NCBI RefSeq assembly: GCF_041429785.1
Contig: NZ_CP163423.1
Location: forward strand, 2,666,001 to 2,730,000
Reading direction: 5' to 3'
Length of the DNA stretch: 64,000 nucleotides
From: Fretibacter rubidus
GTDB taxonomy: Bacteria > Pseudomonadota > Alphaproteobacteria > Caulobacterales > Maricaulaceae
In this document: positions 17,781-26,906 of the stretch, one piece after another
How positions within the stretch are numbered: position 1 is the first letter of the stretch
How the letters are laid out: every line of letters begins with the position of its first letter
Notes under the pieces: model-generated
What the model was told of the DNA's origin: nothing
Seen by the model: the letters and a program-made list of their open reading frames with translations, nothing else
Database searches by the model: none
Translations under genes and position numbers: made by a program

Positions 17781-17813
17781 AAAACGCGCCCCGTCTTGGA
17801 GGCGCGTTTTTTT
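17781..17813. terminator. Bidirectional terminator between tadD and tadC
   Basis: AAAACGCGCC (17781-17790) and GGCGCGTTTT (17801-17810) form a perfect 10-bp stem with a ten-base loop. The plus strand continues with more T residues, and the minus-strand reading also ends in TTTT, so it can stop both tadD and the tad operon. Confidence 0.88.
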
Positions 17814-17834
17814 ATCTGATTTCTGATACGCTAA

Positions 17835-18794
17835 TTAGAAGCTGCTACCAATACGCATCGCGGCTGGTGTCAAGATAACGATAAACAGAACCGGCAAGAA
17901 GAACAGGATCATAGGAACCGTTAGCTGGGCTGGCAAGGCCGCCGCTTTTTTCTCGGCCGCCATCATCCGCATGGCACGGTTTTCATTGGCCAAGGTCCGC
18001 AATGTATCCCCAAGGGGTGTACCGTAGCGCTCGGCCTGAACAAGGGCGGTCGAGACTGACTTAATACCCGGGTGTTTGTTACGGCGGGCAAAGTTTTCAT
18101 AGGCTTGGCGACGGCCCGGCAAATAAGATAGTTCAGCCGTGGTAAGCGAAAATTCTTCGGCCAATTCAACAGAACTATCGGCCATTTCCGACGCCACACG
18201 GGCAAAGGCGAGCTCGACCGACATTCCTGATTCAACACAAATGAGCAGCAGATCCAACGCGTCAGGGAAAACCGGCATAATTGATTTTAGGCGCTTACCC
18301 GCACGGTTTTTCAAATAGATCGCCGGGGCATAGTAGCCAAAAGCGATGCTGCCGATTGTAATTGCTAAGCGTTGTTCGAATGTGTGATCACCAATGTTAA
18401 GGCCTAAAATAAATATGAGCGTAAATAGACCCAAGCCAACAGGCATCAATAGCCGCGCGAAGTAAAACAGATACATCGGCTTTTGTCCGCGCAGTCCCGC
18501 TTGGGCGAGTTTATCGCGCAGGTCAGATGCTTCTAATAGCTTCTCAAGGCTGAGCCCGTCCACAGCGTTCTTGATAAAGCCCTTACCGTCACTGCGCAGT
18601 CCGCGTTCTTTATTAATGGAATCCATACGCGCTTTGCGCATGCCTTCGCGGGCGTCGGCAACTGAACTCATCCGTTTTTTAAGTTTATCGCCTTCAAAAA
18701 ACGGGGACAATAAGGTGTATATCGCCATGACCACAAGCAGCGCCATGACCCCGTAAAGGGCATTTTGAAACATGGCTGCGGATGCGGGATTCAT
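17835..18794 (-). CDS. tadC: Tad pilus inner-membrane platform protein TadC
   Basis: A 319-residue T2SSF-domain protein, one of two paralogous platform subunits that couple the TadA ATPase to pilin assembly. Hydrophobic segments lie near residues 12-30, 105-150 and at the C-terminus (LTVPMILFFLPVLFIVILTPAAM). The central GspF-type helical region includes FPDALDLLLICVESGMSVELAFARVASEM and YGTPLGDTLRTLANENRAMRMMAAEKKAAALPAQ, which is diagnostic of TadC. It is the last gene of the minus-strand tad operon and follows tadB by 15 bases. Confidence 0.93.
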   Translation of the reverse strand: MNPASAAMFQNALYGVMALLVVMAIYTLLSPFFEGDKLKKRMSSVADAREGMRKARMDSINKERGLRSDGKGFIKNAVDGLSLEKLLEASDLRDKLAQAGLRGQKPMYLFYFARLLMPVGLGLFTLIFILGLNIGDHTFEQRLAITIGSIAFGYYAPAIYLKNRAGKRLKSIMPVFPDALDLLLICVESGMSVELAFARVASEMADSSVELAEEFSLTTAELSYLPGRRQAYENFARRNKHPGIKSVSTALVQAERYGTPLGDTLRTLANENRAMRMMAAEKKAAALPAQLTVPMILFFLPVLFIVILTPAAMRIGSSF

Positions 18795-18809
18795 AAACGT
18801 CTCTATCCG

Positions 18810-19799
18810 TTAGAACTTGAAGTTAATCATTTTTTTCATCACAAGCGTACCGACGACCATCATCACCGCGCCAATCATCAGGTTTCTGTGACCCGTGGAT
18901 GTCGTGTAAAGCTCTGTCATATAATCGGGTGAGGCCACAGAAATTAGCGCCATCACAACAATCGGGAGCGAGCCAATAATGATACCCGACATTTTGGCCT
19001 CAGCCGCGAGCGCTTTAATCTTCTCGCGCATCATTTTACGCGCGCGTAAAACATTGGATAGGTTCGCCAAGCTTTCGCCTAAATTACCACCAGTAGAGCG
19101 CTGAATATTTAAAACGGTCGCAAAGAAGTTAACCTCAGACAGCGGCATGCGGTCATACATACGCTCAAGACAAACCTCAATCGGGACACCAACGGACTCC
19201 CCTTCGACAAGCAGTTGAAACTCTGTGCGCACAGGTTCAGGACTTTCATGCGCGATAATCTTAAGACAGTCACCAAGCGGTAGACCTGTGCGAACACCGC
19301 GAACAATAATGTCCATCGCATCAGAAAAATGCGCGATAAATTTCTTTTGGCGGCGGGTAATAATCAACCCCATCCACCAGCGCGGCAGTCCAAAGCCCAC
19401 GACCAAGGCCGCACCTGCACATAATTTCCAATCAGCCCCCATAGAGAACGGAACACCACCCGCAATCACGGCCAGAATAACGCACATGATCATGAAGCCC
19501 TGTTTCTTCATTTTCCAATTGGCTTGAATAAGGCGAGATTCGAGGGATTTAATGCGCTTCTTCTTGTCTTTTTGAACCTCTTCAATTTTGCCGAGGCTTT
19601 CTTCAATCTGCTTACGGCGTGAGCCGCCTTCTTCGGATTTTAAAAACCCGAACATACTTTTGCCCGCTTTTGTCCCAGAGGCGCTTGAAATTGCAGCCAC
19701 GCGTTTTTTACTTGAATTGTCGCCACCAGACAAAAACATAAAGCCCAGAAGCACAACCATAGCCGCAAGAGCGGCGGGTAATATAAGGGCCTGATCCAT
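18810..19799 (-). CDS. tadB: Tad pilus inner-membrane platform protein TadB
   Basis: A 329-residue paralogue of TadC with a T2SSF domain. Family-like segments are FSDAMDIIVRGVRTGLPLGDCLKIIAHESPEPVRTEF and STGGNLGESLANLSNVLRARKMMREKIKALAAEAKMS, flanked by membrane helices at residues 8-24, 101-135 and the C-terminus. A basic, charged loop (KRVAAISSASGTKAGK to RLIQANWKMKK) is cytoplasmic. The ATG directly abuts the tadA stop codon, which implies coupled translation. Confidence 0.93.
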   Translation of the reverse strand: MDQALILPAALAAMVVLLGFMFLSGGDNSSKKRVAAISSASGTKAGKSMFGFLKSEEGGSRRKQIEESLGKIEEVQKDKKKRIKSLESRLIQANWKMKKQGFMIMCVILAVIAGGVPFSMGADWKLCAGAALVVGFGLPRWWMGLIITRRQKKFIAHFSDAMDIIVRGVRTGLPLGDCLKIIAHESPEPVRTEFQLLVEGESVGVPIEVCLERMYDRMPLSEVNFFATVLNIQRSTGGNLGESLANLSNVLRARKMMREKIKALAAEAKMSGIIIGSLPIVVMALISVASPDYMTELYTTSTGHRNLMIGAVMMVVGTLVMKKMINFKF

Positions 19800-21215
19800 C
19801 TAGTTTCCTGCCTCGTCCAAGGCTTCAGCCAACTGTTTTTCAAGGTTAAAGTAGCGCGCACGGTCCCAAAACGCAGGACGAGCAATACCTGTTGATTTAT
19901 GTGAGCCGATGATTTTTCCGTCCGCGTCTTCGCCGTCCATTTCGTAGACAAGTAAGTCTTGGGTCACAATGACATCGCCTTCCATGCCGAGCACTTCGGT
20001 AATGCGTGTAATCCGGCGAGAGCCGTCACGTAGGCGCGCGGCTTGCACAATAATATCAACAGAGCCCGTAATCATTTCGCGAATAGTTTTCGCAGGCAAA
20101 GAGAAGCCGCCCATTGTAATCATGGACTCCAAACGAGAGAGGGCTTCGCGCGGAGAGTTGGCGTGGAGCGTTCCCATTGAACCGTCATGGCCTGTGTTCA
20201 TGGCTTGCAGCAAATCAAAGGCTTCGGGGCCACGAACCTCACCCACAATAATGCGTTCAGGACGCATCCGCAGACAGTTTTTCACCAAATCAGTCATCGT
20301 GATTTTACCCTTGCCCTCCAAATTTGGTGGGCGGGTTTCAAGGCGCACAACATGGGGCTGCTGAAGTTGTAATTCAGCGGAATCTTCGCAAGTAACGATG
20401 CGTTCGTCAGGGTGAATGAAACTGGTCAAACAATTCAGAAGCGTCGTCTTACCTGAACCCGTACCACCAGAGATAACAATATTACATTGGCACGCACCGA
20501 TAATTTCAAGAACCTTCGCCCCCGCAGGAGAGATGGATTTGAAATTGACCAAATCTTCTAGGCGTAGCGAGTCCTTTTTAAATTTACGAATGGTTAGCGC
20601 AGGGCCATCAATCGCAAGCGGCGGCGCAATCACGTTCACCCGAGAACCGTCGAGCAAGCGCGCATCACAAATCGGCGATGCTTCGTCAACACGGCGGCCG
20701 ACTTGGGACACAATACGCTGACAGATGTTCATTAATTGCTGATTGTCGCGGAAACGAATATTCGTTTTTTCCATCTTACCATTGGTTTCGATGAAGACAT
20801 GTTTCGCGCCGTTGACCATGATATCGGCAATATCATCACGCGCAAGCAGAGGCTCTAGCGGGCCGTAACCCAAAATATCATCACAGATTTCTGTAATGAG
20901 TTGGTTTTGTTCCGCAACAGATAGGCGCACATTGCGAATGGCAATAATTTCGTCGACAATTGTACGAATTTCTTCACGCGCTTTGTCTGATTGCATGCCT
21001 GCCAAAGCCGACACATCAATCGTTTCAAACAAAGCGTTAAAAATCGTGGCCTTTGTCTCGTAATATTCATCCGATCCCTCGTTACGAGGCGCGGCCTTTT
21101 TTACAGGCGCAGCAGGTGCGGGCGCCGTTGCCTCTGGCTTGGGCTTTGGGGCATCTCGAGTCTCGGTCGGTGGGGCAGATAAAGCTGCACTGCCTGTGGC
21201 GCGTTTTCCAAACAT
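19800..21215 (-). CDS. cpaF: Tad pilus assembly ATPase TadA/CpaF
   Basis: A 471-residue secretion ATPase of the GspE/VirB11 superfamily that powers Flp pilus assembly and retraction. Visible motifs are Walker A SGGTGSGKTT, an Asp-box region with CEDSAEL, the Walker B-like PERIIVGEVRGPEAFDLLQAMNTGH, and the His box GSMGTLHANSP. An N-terminal Ala/Pro/Lys-rich stretch of about 50 residues precedes the N-terminal domain (VDEIIAIRNVRLSVAEQNQLITEICDDILGYGPLEPLLARDDI). It is the typical CpaF form, located between cpaE and tadB. Confidence 0.96.
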   Translation of the reverse strand: MFGKRATGSAALSAPPTETRDAPKPKPEATAPAPAAPVKKAAPRNEGSDEYYETKATIFNALFETIDVSALAGMQSDKAREEIRTIVDEIIAIRNVRLSVAEQNQLITEICDDILGYGPLEPLLARDDIADIMVNGAKHVFIETNGKMEKTNIRFRDNQQLMNICQRIVSQVGRRVDEASPICDARLLDGSRVNVIAPPLAIDGPALTIRKFKKDSLRLEDLVNFKSISPAGAKVLEIIGACQCNIVISGGTGSGKTTLLNCLTSFIHPDERIVTCEDSAELQLQQPHVVRLETRPPNLEGKGKITMTDLVKNCLRMRPERIIVGEVRGPEAFDLLQAMNTGHDGSMGTLHANSPREALSRLESMITMGGFSLPAKTIREMITGSVDIIVQAARLRDGSRRITRITEVLGMEGDVIVTQDLLVYEMDGEDADGKIIGSHKSTGIARPAFWDRARYFNLEKQLAEALDEAGN

Positions 21216-21216
21216 A

Positions 21217-22896
21217 TTATTTCTTCTTCGTTAGCTTGGAGAGAATGGACCCACCGGAGGCTTTCGACGCTTTATCTTTGCTGCCTTTACCCGCACTTAA
21301 AAAGCCGAGAGGACCACTGGATTTCGAATTGGACATGACTGGGAAACGTCCCGTTGCAAGTCGAGACGCAACATATTCACATCCTGAAACATGGGCGCTT
21401 GCTGATTTAATATCAGTGAGCATTTTACCGTCATTCATGGCCTCGGTGAAGCTCATAGGATCAAAGCCTAGCGTAACGGCAGGATCAAGACCAACAGTTG
21501 CGCCAAAATCTTTGACAGAGATTTCACCTGTTTTGACCATCCCAACACAGTTTAAGATCAGAATAGGATCAGGGTCATTGGGGCGTTTGGCCCGCAGAAA
21601 ATCAATTAGGTTTTTCGTGTTGCGCAAGCTTGCCAAATCAGGTGTCGCGCTAATCACAATATCATCACAGCCTGTCAAAACACGGGTTGTCCAATCTGAC
21701 CAATAATGCGGCATATCCAAAATGGTTAGCGGGCTTACGCTGCGGACTGCGTCAACCACGGCCTCATAGGCATCTGGCGTCATAACAGGGTTTGATCCCA
21801 ACGATCCCGCGGCTGGCAGGATAGACAGTTTTGGCGTGTGCCGAATCATAATGCGGTCAAGCAATGTTTCGTCCAAACGATCAGGTTCGGCCAAAGCCTC
21901 TTCTAAACCCTGTGAATTATCATAGGCAAAATCAAGACCCGTCGTGCCCCAGCTCGCGTCAAGATCAACAAGGGCTGTTTCTTTGCCAATGCGTTCTGAT
22001 AGGCACCACGCAATATTATGCGCCAATGTGGAGCTGCCCACGCCGCCTTTTGCGCCAAAAAACGCAGCAACACGGCCCACGAATGGCTGTTCAGGGTCAG
22101 CATAAATATCACCCAATGCATGAATAATTGTCATGGGAGAAAGCGGCGGAACCAAATAATCACTCACCCCTTGGTCCATCAGTTGACGGTAAAGACGGAT
22201 GTCATTGGCCGCACCAATCACAACAACTTTTGTTCCCGCGTCACAGACGGAGGCAAGCTGCTCTAGTTGGGCAAACAACTCTGGTCCACGCATTCCGGTT
22301 TCGATCATAATCGTTCCGGGTGTGCTTTCCTTGTGATAAAAATCGATCGCCGCAGGCAAGCCGCCCATGTAAATTTTCAGGTTCGTGCGTTTCATGCGCC
22401 AATCATTTTGGGTTTGATTGATCGCGCCCGCTGTATCGGGACGGTCGCAAAAGGCATGAATGGAAATTGACGGCAGCGCTTTTTCTCCGCCCTCACGCGC
22501 AATATCTTCTGTGACGGCCATAGCAGGCGGTGCAGCAACAGGGGCTGGCATAGCTGTCGGCATGTGACCCGTAGGCGACATTTGAGGCGGCATTTGAGGC
22601 GGCATCTGCGGTGCCATCTGAGGCGCGGGCGCATGGGGTCTATGCGCCGGCGGTGCCATCTGCGGCTGATGCTGGGGCTGATGTTGCGGCTGGGGCGCAT
22701 AACCCTGTTGTGGTGCAGGCGCGGGCATCGGAGCACGCGGCATTTGCGGTGCGGGTGACGGCACGGCTTGCGGGGCAATCCCAGGATGAGCGGGCGCGGG
22801 CGCAGCAGCGGGCGCCATCTGCGGCGTACCTTGGGGCGTCGGTGATGGATAAGCCGCTGCACGGGTATTTTGATTGTGTTGTGTCATCATGGTCAT
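21217..22896 (-). CDS. cpaE: Tad pilus localisation protein CpaE/TadZ
   Basis: A MinD/ParA-like ATPase that places the Tad machine, at the pole in Caulobacter. After a ~125-residue Pro/Gln/Met/Ala/His-rich low-complexity N-terminus there is an atypical receiver-like domain (MIETGMRGPELFAQLEQLASVCDAGTKVVVIGAANDIRLYRQLM) and then the ATPase domain with the deviant Walker A FFGAKGGVGSSTLAHN. DLDASWGTTGLDFAYD and LDMPHYWSDWT follow. Several ATG codons are close together (22896, 22890, 22887) and an upstream TTG exists at 22908; 22896 was chosen without strong ribosome-binding-site evidence. The Pro/Gln-rich extension is longer than in most CpaE proteins. Confidence 0.9.
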   Translation of the reverse strand: MTMMTQHNQNTRAAAYPSPTPQGTPQMAPAAAPAPAHPGIAPQAVPSPAPQMPRAPMPAPAPQQGYAPQPQHQPQHQPQMAPPAHRPHAPAPQMAPQMPPQMPPQMSPTGHMPTAMPAPVAAPPAMAVTEDIAREGGEKALPSISIHAFCDRPDTAGAINQTQNDWRMKRTNLKIYMGGLPAAIDFYHKESTPGTIMIETGMRGPELFAQLEQLASVCDAGTKVVVIGAANDIRLYRQLMDQGVSDYLVPPLSPMTIIHALGDIYADPEQPFVGRVAAFFGAKGGVGSSTLAHNIAWCLSERIGKETALVDLDASWGTTGLDFAYDNSQGLEEALAEPDRLDETLLDRIMIRHTPKLSILPAAGSLGSNPVMTPDAYEAVVDAVRSVSPLTILDMPHYWSDWTTRVLTGCDDIVISATPDLASLRNTKNLIDFLRAKRPNDPDPILILNCVGMVKTGEISVKDFGATVGLDPAVTLGFDPMSFTEAMNDGKMLTDIKSASAHVSGCEYVASRLATGRFPVMSNSKSSGPLGFLSAGKGSKDKASKASGGSILSKLTKKK

Positions 22897-22959
22897 CCGG
22901 GTAATCAAAAGCGGTTTAATAAAAGCTGTGCGTTATTGCGGTTAAAGGAAACAAGGGCC

Positions 22960-23700
22960 CTATTCACTATCGGCGGTTACGAGTTGGCGTTCTGGGAACT
23001 CTGACGCCGTAATCTCACCTTCGATATATTTGTCATGTATCTCCAAACGGCGTTCAGCATTGGACGGGCCCATGCCGTAGGGTTCTAGGAACTGACGCGG
23101 GTTTTGCACCATAGCTGCCAAATTGGCATTATGAGCACAGCCCCAGCCTGCATAGGGTTGGTTCAAATCTGTTGACATCATATCACCCAATGCGCGGCAA
23201 TTGCGCGGCACGGATTTTAAGCGGCGGTAAGACACAACGACTGGCGCAGGCGTCCCGGGCCGAGATTGATACTGACCCGCTTGAACGGCTTGGGACACAC
23301 CCATTTGCATAGCCGCTTGACGCACAATATTTTCTGCTTGTTGCGTTCCCATGCCGCTTGCTGATTGGCGCGGCACGTTAATATAAAGCGGACCATCACC
23401 AAATTGGCCATAGGCCGCAATGAAGCTGGCCACGGCATCTTGATCACGGGAAGATAATTCCATGCCGTTGGGGCGCGAATATAACTCTAGCCGTTCAATC
23501 GATTCCGAGATTTGAATGGGGTTGGCAAAAGAGCTGGGCCGTGTCGGAACAGAGGGCGTCGCGTAACATGCGCTTAGCATAATTCCAGACAGAAGCGCCA
23601 AAGCCAAAGCCTTAGACGCAGGTCTCTTTTTGAACACAGGCGTTTTTTGGCCCATCTTTTGGCAAAGATGCAATTTCATATCAAAGCGTGAAACAGTCAT
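22960..23700 (-). CDS. cpaD: Tad pilus lipoprotein CpaD
   Basis: A 246-residue CpaD-family protein, found in alphaproteobacterial Tad loci next to the secretin and thought to work at the outer membrane. The lipobox LSAC is preceded by an unusually long, basic N-terminus of about 30 residues. The family domain contains RLELYSRPNGMELSSRDQDAVASFIAAYGQFGDGPLYINVPR and the C-terminal PRNCRALGDMMSTDLNQPYAGWGCAHNANLAAMVQNPRQFLEP. The ATG at 23700 follows AGGGGGCCTT. It is separated from cpaC by eight bases. Confidence 0.92.
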   Translation of the reverse strand: MTVSRFDMKLHLCQKMGQKTPVFKKRPASKALALALLSGIMLSACYATPSVPTRPSSFANPIQISESIERLELYSRPNGMELSSRDQDAVASFIAAYGQFGDGPLYINVPRQSASGMGTQQAENIVRQAAMQMGVSQAVQAGQYQSRPGTPAPVVVSYRRLKSVPRNCRALGDMMSTDLNQPYAGWGCAHNANLAAMVQNPRQFLEPYGMGPSNAERRLEIHDKYIEGEITASEFPERQLVTADSE

Positions 23701-23708
23701 AAGGCCCC

Positions 23709-25205
23709 CTAATCTACCACATGGCCAAATGTACCCGGCGTATTGCTCGCCGAGAGTTTTGTACCATTACTATTATAAACCTTGTTCAAGCGACCCATCA
23801 GCAGGCTGTCTTTGTCCTCTGCCGGGATATAACCATCGAGCGGTGTTTGTAATTTGTCAGGATGTGTTGCATCGACCAAATAGGGCGTCACGATAATAAC
23901 AAGTTCGCTTTGGCTGGTCAGATCATCACGATTACGGAATGCTGCGCCTAGCCCAGGTATATCTTTAAGGCCCGGGGCTCCGTCAACGGATTGACGTGTT
24001 TCTTCGCGAATAAGACCCGCAATCACAAGGCTACCGCCCGCTGGTAATTCAACCACTGTATTGGCCCGACGAACGCGCAGACCCAAAATATCAGACGCTA
24101 CACCCCCAGTTTCAAAAGAGCCCTCAGTGGTCGGTTCAGAAACTTCCGTCGAAATATTAAGCGAGATACGACCCTCAGATAGCACAACAGGCGTAAAGCC
24201 TAGTGAGACACCATAAGGCTTAAAATCAAATTCGCGCTGCAAACGACCATTTTCATCAACAAAAACATTGGTCAAAAGCGGAAATTCGCCGCCTGATAGG
24301 AAATTGGCTGTCTCGCCAGATACAGCCGCCAAGGTTGGCTCGGCGAGTGTGCGGATTAGACCGACACGTTCTAGCGCTTGCAGCCCAAGACCGAGCGATT
24401 GAAGGGCACCGCCCGCAACATTATTAAAGGTACCGTCAAGTTCCAGACCTGATCCCGGGGATAATCCGTTTTGGCTCATTAGTGATACAGTGGATTCGCC
24501 TAATTGACCGATGGCCGTCAGATTCACACCCATTTGTTTCGTAATAGAGCGCTGCATTTCAACAATTCGCACTTTCAAAAGCACTTGGTCTTTGCCCAAG
24601 ATAGAAATCAGACTCACAACTTCGCCGTCGCCACTTCCTTCCGTATTCTCGTCGAGCCACATTTCAGCAATGGATTGAACACGCCGCGCCGAGGCCGCAT
24701 TGGGCACACTGCCAGTAAGCAAGATATTATCATTAACTGCTTGCACTTGGACATCCGCTTTGGGGGCATGTTCTGCAAATAAGTCGCGCAAGCCTTTAAC
24801 ATCACGTTCCACGCGAATTTCAAGACTTAAAAGTTCTTGCCCGTCTTGGCCGTAGAAATAGGCATTGGTTTGCCCGGGGCGTTTACCGATTAGCATCGCG
24901 CGGTTTGATGTATGGACCATCGCCTCGACAATATCGGGATTTGACACAATCACCTCATGCATGGGCATGGGCAGATCAATCCGAGTTGATTTTGAAAATG
25001 GGATAATGATAGAGCGAGAATGCGCACTCTCACCCGGTGACTGAATCGTAATCTCGCTGCTGGTTTGTGTGCCCAGCTGTGAATATGACCGCGTTCCAGC
25101 AAAGGCTGTACCTGCCATTAGAAGGGCAACCATTCCCGCGATAGCCGCTTTGGCGGGTCGGGACGTTATAGATTTTGCGGCGGGAAATTGGGGGGTCCAG
25201 CGCAT
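23709..25205 (-). CDS. cpaC: Tad pilus outer-membrane secretin CpaC/RcpA
   Basis: The secretin channel through which the Flp pilus leaves the cell. From the ATG at 25205 (behind AGAGG; the open frame extends 14 codons further) the protein is 498 residues with a signal peptide ending at AFAG. The N-terminal pilus-type domain (SKSTRIDLPMPMHEVIVSNPDIVEAMVHTSNRAMLIGKRPGQTNAYF) is followed by a BON-like segment and the secretin core with VEMQRSITKQMGVNLTAIG, LAEPTLAAVSGETANFLSGGEFP and VVELPAGGSLVIAGLI. The start is one base past the cpaB stop. Confidence 0.95.
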   Translation of the reverse strand: MRWTPQFPAAKSITSRPAKAAIAGMVALLMAGTAFAGTRSYSQLGTQTSSEITIQSPGESAHSRSIIIPFSKSTRIDLPMPMHEVIVSNPDIVEAMVHTSNRAMLIGKRPGQTNAYFYGQDGQELLSLEIRVERDVKGLRDLFAEHAPKADVQVQAVNDNILLTGSVPNAASARRVQSIAEMWLDENTEGSGDGEVVSLISILGKDQVLLKVRIVEMQRSITKQMGVNLTAIGQLGESTVSLMSQNGLSPGSGLELDGTFNNVAGGALQSLGLGLQALERVGLIRTLAEPTLAAVSGETANFLSGGEFPLLTNVFVDENGRLQREFDFKPYGVSLGFTPVVLSEGRISLNISTEVSEPTTEGSFETGGVASDILGLRVRRANTVVELPAGGSLVIAGLIREETRQSVDGAPGLKDIPGLGAAFRNRDDLTSQSELVIIVTPYLVDATHPDKLQTPLDGYIPAEDKDSLLMGRLNKVYNSNGTKLSASNTPGTFGHVVD

Positions 25206-25206
25206 A

Positions 25207-26043
25207 TTATTGACCTCTAATGATTGCGACTTGTTCAGGTCGCCCACCGCGGTAAACGGTCAGCGCTGAATTTGTCTTTTTCTTTTTGCGTCCTTTGGCC
25301 CGACTTGATGCGCCAGCGGTGCCAGCGGATGTCAGTGGACGCAGCGTCAGCGCCAAATCACCCGCAGCAATTGCCATTTGGAATAATTCGGCGTCTTCTT
25401 GGCTCATCTCAAACGTCGCGGTCGTACCTGTGATGGCCGCGCCGCCTTCCTCGTCAACGTCGTAAATCTGATCAATCGCCAGAACACGGACATTTTCAAA
25501 AATTGTATCGCTGGCATAACGGTCTTCAAACGTCTGCACCGCTGCCAAAGCCCGACTTTGTGTGACTTCTGTTGTTAAGATAATGTCGACGCGGTCACCG
25601 GGTTGGATAAAACCACCCGCCGCTGATTCGGTTGTAATATCCGACGCAACGGCACGCATACCAGGCTCTAGTAAGGCCGACATAAGACCTTTGTCACCGA
25701 CCAAGACAACACGGCGTGAGGATAGCGGCTCGCCTGCATAAATCGGAGATTTTGCAACACCGTTTAAAAATTCTTCTAGGGCTTCGGGTTGAAGCTCCCG
25801 ACTGATATATTCTTCGGACATGGCCTCTTCAGGCCACTGTTTCCATTGGATATTTTGCTCGTTCAAGCGCCCCCCGAACGGGATGTCAGTCGACGCTGAC
25901 AAAATGTCCTGATAGGCCACCTTCTCGACGATTGTTTCCACAGGCCCAGACGTCGTTGGTTGGCTAAGCTTTTGCGCCTGTGTAAAGACGACAAAGCCAA
26001 GACCCGCGAGGGCTGCAAAAATGATGAGTCGTTTCGTGTCCAT
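25207..26043 (-). CDS. cpaB: Tad pilus assembly protein CpaB/RcpC
   Basis: A 278-residue protein starting at MDTKRLIIFAALAGLGFVVFTQAQ, an N-terminal membrane anchor; the ATG at 26043 follows AGAGGG. The SAF domain (LSASTDIPFGGRLNEQNIQWKQWPEEAM) and the RcpC-type domain (VASDITTESAAGGFIQPGDRVDIILTTE, then DLALTLRPL) identify it. CpaB is thought to sit in the periplasm with the secretin. The C-terminus is basic (RAKGRKKKKTNSALTVYRGGRPEQVAIIRGQ). The 163-base gap to cpaA suggests a separate promoter. Confidence 0.93.
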   Translation of the reverse strand: MDTKRLIIFAALAGLGFVVFTQAQKLSQPTTSGPVETIVEKVAYQDILSASTDIPFGGRLNEQNIQWKQWPEEAMSEEYISRELQPEALEEFLNGVAKSPIYAGEPLSSRRVVLVGDKGLMSALLEPGMRAVASDITTESAAGGFIQPGDRVDIILTTEVTQSRALAAVQTFEDRYASDTIFENVRVLAIDQIYDVDEEGGAAITGTTATFEMSQEDAELFQMAIAAGDLALTLRPLTSAGTAGASSRAKGRKKKKTNSALTVYRGGRPEQVAIIRGQ

Positions 26044-26089
26044 ATGCCCTCTCAATTCCCAAATACCACCCCACATTGGACGCTATTCG

Positions 26090-26104
26090 ATAAAGCATGG
26101 TTAA
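26090..26104 (-). promoter_or_regulatory. CtrA-like box (7 of 8) upstream of cpaB
   Basis: On the minus strand TTAA-CCATGCT-TTAT matches the TTAA-N7-TTAA CtrA pattern at seven of eight positions, 47 bases before the cpaB start. In Caulobacter pilA is CtrA-controlled; binding here is inference from the motif. Confidence 0.3.
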
Positions 26105-26158
26105 TTTGTATGAATCGCGGACAAATAAATCGTTAACGCGCCCAATAATAATGACGTA

Positions 26159-26195
26159 AGGTCGCCAGCACCGTGCTTTACGGCGCTGATGACCT
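26159..26195. other. Long interrupted hairpin between cpaA and cpaB
   Basis: Three consecutive stem blocks pair across this stretch: AGGTC with GACCT, CAGC with GCTG, and CCGT with ACGG, around a GCTTT loop. It starts 10 bases after the cpaA stop in transcription direction and has no T run, so it may be an RNA processing or stability element, or a weak attenuator between pilin/peptidase and machine genes. Confidence 0.5.
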
Positions 26196-26205
26196 GTTGG
26201 CTGCC

Positions 26206-26715
26206 CTAACCGAGGCCTGCCGCATATTGGAAAATGTTGCTTTGTGGTAGCGTCGCCAAGGCACCAAAGGCCAGCGCAAGACCGTAAGGCATCTTTGTCT
26301 GGTCACGGAACATCGTGTGCATCCACGGCATAGTCATAACCTGAACCGGGATATATTTACGCCCAATCAAGATAAACAGCGCGATAACGCCGCCCGCTAG
26401 CGTTGTGTAAGTGATGTAATAAAGCAGATCAGTCCAGGTCCACCAAAAGGCCGTTGCCGCCAAAAGCTTGGCATCACCCCCGCCAAGCCATCCCGGCGCA
26501 AACAAAACCAGACCAAGTAAGAACATGGTGCCACCCACAGCCATATGTTCGCCGAAATTACCCCACCCCTGCCAGGCAAAGGGGATAGCCAGAAAAAATG
26601 CGCCTAATACGGCGAGGCTAACCCAATTGGGTATTTTCATGGTCGAGGCATCTTTAAGAGCCGCTGTGATCATCGTTGCCGCGAATAGCATCAACATTAA
26701 AAAGGATAAAATCAT
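26206..26715 (-). CDS. cpaA: Prepilin peptidase CpaA/TadV
   Basis: A 169-residue membrane aspartic protease that cleaves Flp prepilins after the glycine before GATAIEY-type sequences. The two catalytic aspartates are visible in AALKDASTMKIPNW and LGGGDAKLL, the usual TadV pair. Five or six membrane helices account for the rest. The ATG at 26715 is preceded by GGGAG at seven bases; the open frame runs nine codons further upstream. It is the short TadV form without the methylase domain of PilD. Confidence 0.93.
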   Translation of the reverse strand: MILSFLMLMLFAATMITAALKDASTMKIPNWVSLAVLGAFFLAIPFAWQGWGNFGEHMAVGGTMFLLGLVLFAPGWLGGGDAKLLAATAFWWTWTDLLYYITYTTLAGGVIALFILIGRKYIPVQVMTMPWMHTMFRDQTKMPYGLALAFGALATLPQSNIFQYAAGLG

Positions 26716-26841
26716 GGTGTTACTCCCACCCCATTCGCCCACTTTGGGGCAGTCTTATTTTGAAACACCATAGCCCAAGAGGGTTAATAGCCCGTTTCTG
26801 AGACTGGCAAAAAACGGCGCTTTTCTGAGAGACTTGCACAC

Positions 26842-26874
26842 AAAAAAGGGCCGCTCCGATGGAACGACCCTTTT
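26842..26874 (-). terminator. Terminator of flp copy 1
   Basis: On the minus strand a stem of at least 11 pairs (AGGGTCGTTCC with GGAGCGGCCCT, including G-U pairs, loop ATC) runs into six T residues, 32 bases after the pilin stop. It would insulate cpaA from most pilin transcription. Confidence 0.85.
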
Positions 26875-26906
26875 CCAAAACTTTGACGTTTTGAAAGTAG
26901 CTAAGC

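Noticed and set aside
22392-22862. Minus- and plus-strand frames rich in Arg and His over the CpaE N-terminus
   Set aside because: They are alternative readings of the Pro/Gln-rich CpaE extension; composition is an artefact of the repeats.
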